Shown: positions 43,422 to 49,242 of the stretch, piece by piece
Position numbering within the stretch: position 1 is the stretch's first letter
Layout of the letters: the number at the start of each line of letters is the position of its first letter
NCBI GenBank assembly: GCA_012523595.1
Contig: JAAYIG010000158.1
Span: 1-49,242, forward strand
From: Fibrobacter sp.
Lineage (GTDB): Bacteria; Fibrobacterota; Chitinivibrionia; Chitinivibrionales; Chitinispirillaceae
Length of the DNA stretch: 49,242 nucleotides
Reading direction: 5' to 3'
Program-made: the position numbers and the translations under genes
Notes under the pieces: model-generated
Database searches by the model: none
Seen by the model: only the letters and a program-made list of their open reading frames with translations
What the model was told of the DNA's origin: nothing

Positions 43422-44618
43422 ATGGAACCGAACAAACCTGTCAGGATCGGAATAACCGGGTCTTATGGTGGAATGAATATGGGTGATGAGGCGATTCTTC
43501 AGTCCATAATCAGCCAGATCCGAAGCTCGATCAAAGCGGAGATTGTCGTTTTCAGCCGGGATCCCGAAGATACTCTAAAAAGGCACAAAGTTGAAAAGTC
43601 TATTGCTATCAGAGATCTAAGCAGAAAAGAGTCTGAATTGGAAGTGATGGATCTGGATATTCTCATTGTCGGGGGTGGAGGAATTCTTTTTGATGTAGAT
43701 GTAAAGGAGTATCTGCGTGAGGCTCAGATTGCCCATGAGAAAGGAATCCCTTTCATGGTTTATGCCGTTGGAGCAGGGCCTCTGAGGGACCCTGAGTCAC
43801 AGAAGATAGTCAGGGAAGTTCTTGATTACGCTTCTATTGTAACTGTCCGTGACAGGTTATCACGGCGCTTGCTCGAAGATATCGGGGTACACAGGGAGAT
43901 AGTTGTTACTGCTGATCCTGTGTTTGCTCTGGAGCCAGATGAGACTATCGCTGATATTCTTTCCAATACCGGAATAGTCAGAGGGAGGAAGCTTATTGGA
44001 ATGTCGGTAAGGGAGCCTGGAAGAGCTGCGCCGGATCTTAAAGTAGAACATTACCATGAAGTTATAGCTAACGCTGCAGATTTCATGATAGAACGCTATG
44101 GTGCACAGATAGTCTTTATTCCAATGGAGCGGAAAACTCTATTCGATCTGCATCACTCCTATGCGGTAATCACGAAGATGGTATGGCCGCAGTTTGTCAG
44201 TGTACTTGATGCAGAGTACACGCCTTTACAGATAATGTCAATCATGAAGGAACTTGATTTTGTAGTCGGAATGAGGCTCCATTTCCTTATCTTTGCTGCC
44301 TTGCAGACCATCCCATTTGTGCCTCTACCTTACTCCGGAAAAATCTCCGGTCTGCTTGAGGAACTGGGGCTCGATATGCCTCCATTTGAAAATATCACTT
44401 CCGGCAGGCTTATAACATTTATCGACAGGGCATGGCATTTACGGGAGCAGATACAGAAAAGAACAGTCGAGTTTATATCAGGGCTTAAAAAGCGTGCTCA
44501 ACAGAACAACACTATACTCATAGAGGAGCTTCGTATACTGGCAGCCAGGAAAGGTCAGGATCCCGATATTATGCCAGCTGTTTTGTCCAGTGTACTACAG
44601 AAGAGCGAAGCTGCATAA
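43422..44618 (+). CDS. Polysaccharide pyruvyl transferase (CsaB-like)
   Basis: 398 residues. IGITGSYGGMNMGDEAILQSI at the start, ILIVGGGGILFDVDVKEY and VGMRLHFLIFAAL in the second half fit the pyruvyl transferase family (PF04230), which adds a ketal-linked pyruvate from phosphoenolpyruvate to a sugar. In CsaB this modifies a wall polymer that anchors S-layer proteins. The GT-B-like fold is clear. It runs toward the minus-strand glycosyltransferase, with 34 bases between the stops. Confidence 0.9.
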   Translation: MEPNKPVRIGITGSYGGMNMGDEAILQSIISQIRSSIKAEIVVFSRDPEDTLKRHKVEKSIAIRDLSRKESELEVMDLDILIVGGGGILFDVDVKEYLREAQIAHEKGIPFMVYAVGAGPLRDPESQKIVREVLDYASIVTVRDRLSRRLLEDIGVHREIVVTADPVFALEPDETIADILSNTGIVRGRKLIGMSVREPGRAAPDLKVEHYHEVIANAADFMIERYGAQIVFIPMERKTLFDLHHSYAVITKMVWPQFVSVLDAEYTPLQIMSIMKELDFVVGMRLHFLIFAALQTIPFVPLPYSGKISGLLEELGLDMPPFENITSGRLITFIDRAWHLREQIQKRTVEFISGLKKRAQQNNTILIEELRILAARKGQDPDIMPAVLSSVLQKSEAA

Positions 44619-44652
44619 AAGGGTGTTCTGATCAATCTCTGAGGCGATACCG

Positions 44653-45762
44653 CTATTTATTTCTTATCATTGCTTTACCGATAATCTTCATGTAGCTGTC
44701 ATGTTGACATCTAAAAGATGTCTCATCCAGATTGTCAAAGTTAGATACAAGTTTCGCATATTCGGTATCTGTCAAACTGAGCGCCTCCAGTATTCCTGTC
44801 TCAAGATTCGGCCCGGGATAGAACAGGGCTATTGGGGTGATGTTTTTTTCAACAGGGAGGTCTGAGGAGACAAGAAGTGGTTTTTTAACAGCAAGGGCCA
44901 TGCTGGTGGTCGAGGTTATTTTCTTACCCTCATATCTGGAGAAAATTGGAAGAGTTTTGTCGATAAGTGGGAGTAGAAAATGCATGTTGGAAAGGATTCT
45001 GAAAAAATTCTTAAAACTCAGGTATTCATCATAAAAATGAAATATTTCAGAAAGCCCATTTTTTTTCACGTTGCCTTTAAGAAAAGAGCCGAACTGGTTT
45101 GAGCTGTTTCCAATTATATGTACCTGTATTTTCTGCTTATGCTTTTCAGATAGTCTGCTGACAGATTCGATAAGGCCTGTGTAATTTCTCCGCAGTTCCT
45201 CAACGTTTCCCTGCACACCCAGTTTGGGAACAGATGTACAGCCCGAGTTTTCCGGTTTAATATTCCGTGATTTCAGGAATTCATCAAAGAAAACAGGATA
45301 GAAGTAGCCGGAATTGGAATCAGGAGAGAATCCTGAGAGGTTCGCAAGTTGTCTGTTGAGGAAGACAGAACCATTGATAGATTTTTCTATTCGGGACTGA
45401 ATTTTTGAAGAAAGAAGTGATTTTGGCTGGTCCGGAGGCAGATTGTGTACAACCCGGACTACTTGCAGCTTTCTAAAAAAGAGAAGGTATGAATACTGAA
45501 CTGTTGATCCTTCGAGGGTATTGAAGATAGTAAGGTCGTATTTTTTTCTGCTTATCCGAAAAAGGAACAGAAATAAAGGTTCATTCTTTTTTCTTACAAT
45601 AAAGTTGACCTTCTTTTCCAGCGATTTCAGGATATCTACATTTCTGGCTTTTTCACTTGTGGCAACAGTGACATTGAAGTTGCTTTCCAGAAGGAAAAGG
45701 ATCTGGGGGTAGAGAACTTCAAGGTGTTGAAATTTTGGCTCGATTAGAATGATTGAAGGCAT
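44653..45762 (-). CDS. Probable GT-B glycosyltransferase, divergent
   Basis: 369 residues with two similar domains. IILIEPKFQHLEVLYPQ, VVRVVHNLPPDQPKSL and LGVQGNVEELRRNYTGL look like a GT-B scaffold with weak family-4 likeness, but no clear nucleotide-sugar motif like EGxP is seen; KKITSTTSMALAVKKPLLVS lies at that place. It is AT-richer than the upstream cluster and runs the other way, which suggests separate acquisition. CDS status is fairly safe; the exact enzyme class is not. Confidence 0.7.
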   Translation of the reverse strand: MPSIILIEPKFQHLEVLYPQILFLLESNFNVTVATSEKARNVDILKSLEKKVNFIVRKKNEPLFLFLFRISRKKYDLTIFNTLEGSTVQYSYLLFFRKLQVVRVVHNLPPDQPKSLLSSKIQSRIEKSINGSVFLNRQLANLSGFSPDSNSGYFYPVFFDEFLKSRNIKPENSGCTSVPKLGVQGNVEELRRNYTGLIESVSRLSEKHKQKIQVHIIGNSSNQFGSFLKGNVKKNGLSEIFHFYDEYLSFKNFFRILSNMHFLLPLIDKTLPIFSRYEGKKITSTTSMALAVKKPLLVSSDLPVEKNITPIALFYPGPNLETGILEALSLTDTEYAKLVSNFDNLDETSFRCQHDSYMKIIGKAMIRNK

Positions 45763-46568
45763 AAAGGTCTTACAAAATACATCGGGGAACGGGCTGAATT
45801 GTTCAGTAACTAACAGGATTCGTTGAGGTGTAGATTGTTCGACCTAGGAAAGTCCATAAGAAATGGATCACACGAAGTCAGGGTGGACTTCCATATAATT
45901 GCGTAGCTTATTTCGACTTTACGGATTGCTTCACAAGAAAAGAAGATCACAGAGATGTCAGCTAAAGAGCAAGTAAGTTTCCAGGTATTTTGAGACTCTT
46001 TTGATTTGATATTTTTAAATAGTGCAGGCACTCTTCTCAATTTTAGCCTTCATCGCACCTGTGTACTCAACCCAGGAGAAGATTTGCCTGCACCATGTAA
46101 ACCGTTCAAATTGGCGCTATTGAATGAACAATGTAAGTATAAAGTCAAGATTTGTGTATAAACAGTTTTGCTGCTTATTTCTGATAACACAGAGACCTCA
46201 TTTGAATCTGTCTTGAATAAAAGATGTTTGCAAGATACATGCCGGATGATAATGGGGAGTGTAAAACTGGGTAATTGAACTGTTTCGCTGAAGAATATGT
46301 GTTTTACTAGTCATTTTTCAGCTAAAAACTGGCAGCCCCAGCAAAGGAATGTCAAAATGGGAAAGGAAATGAGAAAAAATGAGTCCTGGTCCATACCTTG
46401 AAATGAAAGAGATAGTTCATCACTGATTAAAAAAAACTGCCCTGTAGTCCATCAAGACTACACTTTTTCCCCTGTAATTATCATCCTGACACACAATGAT
46501 AAAAAATCCCTTATTCTTTTATATATGCAAAAATTCTGTCCACTCTTACATTTTTAAAGAGGAAAAAC
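45763..46568. other. 806-bp gene-free gap
   Basis: It is AT-rich and holds no ORF with a ribosome site and plausible composition. A 76-residue minus-strand ORF (45810-46040) has no visible domain. It must contain the promoters for the divergent glycosyltransferase and FG-GAP genes, but I cannot name a clear one. No REP hairpin, palindrome or CCGTCCC motif was found. It could hold an RNA gene that I cannot recognise. Confidence 0.6.
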
Positions 46569-48158
46569 ATGTTAAAAATCACCAATCCTCATCTCTTCTG
46601 TCTGATTCTATTACTCCCTCTCTATTCTCTTTTCTCCGATTCCCTGCTTATAAAAACAATCGACATCAGCAGTGCCGGAAATGGAAAAAGAATGCTTCTG
46701 GGTGATATTACCGGAGATGGCTGCCTGGAGATTATAATAATGCAGCCCGATCGCATGGATGACGATCGATATATAGGACATGAGGTAAACTGTCTTACGG
46801 CCTTTACTCTCGATGGAACCCGGTTGTGGCAGATTGGAAATCCGGCAAATGGCGCATCTGCAGGCTCCGATATTCCGGCCCAGGTGTATGATATCGATGG
46901 TGATGGCTTTAATGAGGTGCTGGCATGCATGAACGGAAAGTTCAGAGTCTTTGATGGGCAAAGCGGGGCCGAGGAATACTCATTTTCCTATCCTCACAAG
47001 GATGCTCATGACTGCATCATTATTGCGAATCTCTCCGGAACCGAAAAACCCCAGGATATAATCCTGAAGGACCGTTACAGTCAAATCTGGGCTCTTGACA
47101 GAATGGGGAAAGTGCTGTGGACTTACAAGGGCAATACTGGTCATTACCCATGGCCGTATGACTTCGACAATGATGGTTTTGATGAGATTATCTGCGGTTT
47201 TGATTACCTGGAAAGCAATGGAAAAAAAATCTGGTCAATGGATCAGAGCGGGCATGCAGACTGTATATGGGTTGGGGATATCGATCAGAATCCATCAAAC
47301 GGAACCGAGATAGCGGTAGGTGGAAATGATGTTACGGTGTATCATCAGGACGGTACTTTGATGTGGAGAAACAACCAGCCAGTGGAACCGCAAAATATTG
47401 CCATAGGTGACTTCCTTCCAGATCAGCCGGGGCTGGAGATAGGAGGTCAGGACCGTATTGACAGAGGATCTCCCGGACGTGAAGCAATATTTGTTCTTTC
47501 AAGTACAGGAGAAACAAGCTACTATCAGACACGTTCCGGATGGGGGAGTATCGCATATATGTGTCATAACTGGAATGGTGATGGAACTGATCATCTGATG
47601 ATCTGGCGGGGTCCGGAACCTCCGGCGCTCTTTGACGGAAAAGTGAAAAAAGTAGCTTCTTTCAATGATGGCTACATGATGACAGGAGATATGAATGGTG
47701 ATGGCAGGGATGAAATCATAACCTTTACAGAATCACGAGCGTATATTTATGCAAATGGAACAGTTGATTTGTCGAAGGCTGCTTCCGGATGTCCTGCCCC
47801 AAGGCCACAGCAGAAAAGGCACTACAATTTCACAAGATACTGGGGCGGAGAATATACACCGCAGAATCTGATCACAGGTACAGAAGTAAGGAGCCTGAAA
47901 GGTAAATTTAAAGCCCGCACCTCGAAACCATTCTCATTGTTTGCCAACTCAGGTACACTCACAATCCAGTCACATCTGAACGGAACTGAAAACTGGAAAT
48001 TCGAGTTTTACACGATTCAGGGCAGATTGATAGGCAGTATCAGGAACTTTAACCGCGGTGTATGCAATGTGAATTTTAAGCGTATCGCTGATGGTGCCTG
48101 TATTATGAGGGCTGAAGTTGACAATTCCGTCTTTTTGGAAAAAATCGTGCTCAAATAG
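46569..48158 (+). CDS. Secreted FG-GAP/rhamnogalacturonan-lyase-like propeller with T9SS-type C-terminal domain
   Basis: 529 residues. A signal peptide (FCLILLLPLYSLFS) is followed by repeats of about 60 residues with calcium-binding loops: DIDGDG at 108-113, DFDNDG at 198-203, NWNGDG at 334-339 and DMNGDG at 374-379. This fits FG-GAP or PL11-like propellers. The last 75 residues (SGTLTIQSHLNGTE, then YTIQGRLIGSI, GVCNVNF and EKIVLK) look like a T9SS sorting domain, common in Bacteroidota and Fibrobacterota. It likely binds or cleaves a plant or surface glycan. Confidence 0.82.
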   Translation: MLKITNPHLFCLILLLPLYSLFSDSLLIKTIDISSAGNGKRMLLGDITGDGCLEIIIMQPDRMDDDRYIGHEVNCLTAFTLDGTRLWQIGNPANGASAGSDIPAQVYDIDGDGFNEVLACMNGKFRVFDGQSGAEEYSFSYPHKDAHDCIIIANLSGTEKPQDIILKDRYSQIWALDRMGKVLWTYKGNTGHYPWPYDFDNDGFDEIICGFDYLESNGKKIWSMDQSGHADCIWVGDIDQNPSNGTEIAVGGNDVTVYHQDGTLMWRNNQPVEPQNIAIGDFLPDQPGLEIGGQDRIDRGSPGREAIFVLSSTGETSYYQTRSGWGSIAYMCHNWNGDGTDHLMIWRGPEPPALFDGKVKKVASFNDGYMMTGDMNGDGRDEIITFTESRAYIYANGTVDLSKAASGCPAPRPQQKRHYNFTRYWGGEYTPQNLITGTEVRSLKGKFKARTSKPFSLFANSGTLTIQSHLNGTENWKFEFYTIQGRLIGSIRNFNRGVCNVNFKRIADGACIMRAEVDNSVFLEKIVLK

Positions 48159-48193
48159 TATTAGAATTGCCTTATGGTTTTTTTGTACTTGAT

Positions 48194-48580
48194 CTATACA
48201 TTATAAAAGATTCCCATCGTAGCCCCGAAGATATTGTGAAGCATGATAATGATAATAATACTGTATGCGGGATGATGATGGTGGGGTGAGGGGGAGGGAA
48301 AGAGTTTCTGGCGAACCTTACAATCCCTGCACAATATCAGTGTTGCTGCCATAGAGATGGATATATGAGGTACTGATAAAATGAGTCCTCGCCACCAGGA
48401 TGGGGCCCCCCAGACGGAGAGCGTGACTGCATAGAGCAGGCCTATAAGAATGCCTGTGAGAAGGAAGATAAGATATCCCAGCATCGCTGAACCGCTGTTT
48501 TTTCTTTTCATAAGAGCTGATCCGGCTAATGCCAGGTAGTCGATACTGCAGAGTCTCATCCTTTGAGCAACCACGAGCAA
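48194..48580 (-). CDS. Small membrane protein, DUF6789-like
   Basis: At least 128 residues, with three clear hydrophobic segments (YLIFLLTGILIGLLYAVTLS, RGLILSVPHISISMAATLIL and IIIIIMLHNIFGATMGIFY). The pattern of a GY or GLLY turn and LHNIFGATMGIFY at the end resembles the DUF6789 group, which I recall only loosely. The listed start is a TTG at 48580; the same frame continues upstream for about 30 residues without a stop and includes another hydrophobic run, so the true N-terminus may lie there. A GGGGGA-like ribosome site is not visible. Function unknown. Confidence 0.5.
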   Translation of the reverse strand: MLVVAQRMRLCSIDYLALAGSALMKRKNSGSAMLGYLIFLLTGILIGLLYAVTLSVWGAPSWWRGLILSVPHISISMAATLILCRDCKVRQKLFPSPSPHHHHPAYSIIIIIMLHNIFGATMGIFYNV

Positions 48581-49242
48581 AACATAAGCTACAGATGTAC
48601 TGATTATCGCTGCTCTCAGAGCGGTTTCAATATTGAAGAGAATAGGGCTGGTCCTTTGATGTGTCTAAAGTTCTATGTTGTTTTTAATACGTATGTAGAA
48701 TGTAGATAGTGTCTGAAAATTAGGGGACGGACTATTTTTTTGCTTTTAAAAGCGTTTAAGTTCTGTTTAGATTTCATTGATGAAATTTATTGATAAAGGG
48801 GAGTGTAGTAGGTGGTTTAGGCGTATTGAAGGTTATCATCGAAAATGTATTTTAGTTAATCCTGTTTTGAAAATGGAAATAAGAAAGTATTCCTTTTAGA
48901 TTTTCATTTTTTCACCCCGGAGGTGACATAGCGACTAAACGATTTTTCAATTGAACACCTTTTCTCATATCCAGAAATCATCCCCAGATCAACTTAATCA
49001 AATTGAGAATTCCCCCTTAAGGCGGTTATCATATTCTTCAATTTCACAAAAAGGAAAAAGAAAGTCCGTCCCCTGCAATTTCATTTTTTCACCCCGGAGG
49101 TGACACAGCGACTAAACGATTTTTCAAATTGAACACCTTTTCTCATATCCAGAAATCATCCCCAGATCAACTTAATCAAATTGAGAATTCCCCCTTGAGG
49201 TGGTTATCATCTTCTTCAATTTCACAAAAAGGAAAAAGAAAG
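48581..49242. other. Gene-poor right end with repeats
   Basis: No real gene is visible on either strand apart from a possible N-terminal extension of the small membrane protein. It holds a reversed CCGTCCCC motif (48722-48745), two copies of the 17-bp palindrome and the tandem 177-bp duplication. It continues past the window. Confidence 0.65.
48904..49242 (+). repeat. Tandem duplication with 177-bp period
   Basis: Copy 1 is 48904-49080 and copy 2 is 49081 to beyond 49242. They match closely: TTCACCCCGGAGGTGACA near the start, CCAGAAATCATCCCCAGATC in the middle, and AATTCCCCCTTAAGG against AATTCCCCCTTGAGG later. Copy 2 has one extra A in TTTTTCAAATTGA. Each copy begins with the 17-bp palindrome family member and ends with GGAAAAAGAAAGTCCGTCCCC. 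The low divergence points to a recent duplication, and more copies may follow off the window edge. Confidence 0.9.

Noticed and set aside
45810-46040. A 76-residue minus-strand ORF in the 806-bp gap
   Set aside because: No ribosome site, no domain and composition like the surrounding non-coding DNA.
45763-46568. Possible riboswitch or small RNA in the gap
   Set aside because: I looked for known riboswitch cores and found none I could support by pairing; nothing can be claimed without a covariance search.
1-49242. tRNA or rRNA genes
   Set aside because: I saw no cloverleaf with TTCGANTC-type arm or rRNA core sequence, but a tRNA scan was not possible here.

Overview
This window looks like a chromosomal segment of a Gram-negative, meso-diaminopimelate-type bacterium. 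MurE carries the DNPR motif that recognises meso-DAP, FtsI ends in two PASTA domains, and a secreted protein near the right end finishes in what looks like a type IX secretion (T9SS) sorting domain. Together these suggest the FCB group, and Fibrobacterota (Chitinispirillum-like) is my best guess. That placement is inference, not shown by a marker gene. All taxonomic and functional calls come from reading the sequence without a database search.

Layout. (1) 1-1939: a gene-free, repeat-rich island with two degenerate 302-bp units, a 17-bp palindrome, REP-like hairpins and a recurring AGTCCGTCCC motif. (2) 1940-16115: a tightly packed division and cell wall (dcw) operon, mraZ-rsmH-ftsL-ftsI-murE-murF-murD-ftsW-murC-ftsQ-ftsA-ftsZ, most genes overlapping or nearly abutting. 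It starts with a sigma70-like promoter and four 10-bp-spaced TGGG-type repeats, the classic MraZ operator. mraY, murG, murB and ddl are missing from their usual places. A perfect hairpin follows ftsZ. (3) 16256-16796: a small conserved-looking hypothetical gene and a convergent HIT-family gene. (4) 17232-30794: a large surface polysaccharide cluster on the + strand: an initiating sugar transferase fused to a degenerate GGDEF-like domain, a dehydrogenase/acetyltransferase/aminotransferase trio for a 3-acetamido sugar, a deacetylase-like protein, glycosyltransferases, an O-antigen ligase/polymerase-like protein, a VpsJ-like protein, a beta-propeller protein related to the GINT1 N-terminal domain, a parallel beta-helix protein and an asparagine-synthetase-like protein.

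(5) 30955-40222: the first two tetrapyrrole genes, hemA and hemB, separated by an unusual adenylate-forming (ANL/CapK-like) gene, then more glycan genes interleaved with ubiD (short) and ubiX. A second copy of the beta-propeller protein lies between ubiD and ubiX. (6) 40365-48158: a looser, more AT-rich stretch with a minus-strand Rpn/PD-(D/E)XK protein carrying a 21-bp tandem repeat, an FAD oxidoreductase, a CsaB-like pyruvyl transferase, a divergent glycosyltransferase on the minus strand, an 806-bp gene-free gap and a secreted FG-GAP/rhamnogalacturonan-lyase-like propeller protein. (7) 48194-49242: a small membrane protein and another repeat patch with a 177-bp tandem duplication, containing the same palindrome and AGTCCGTCCC motif as the left end.

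How it works together: the first block makes peptidoglycan precursors and builds the septum under probable MraZ autoregulation. The second block appears to make and modify a surface glycan, but no flippase, chain-length regulator or outer-membrane export gene is visible, so those must lie elsewhere. The hem and ubi genes embedded in the glycan block are either ordinary cofactor genes or part of a linked modification pathway; the sequence alone does not decide.
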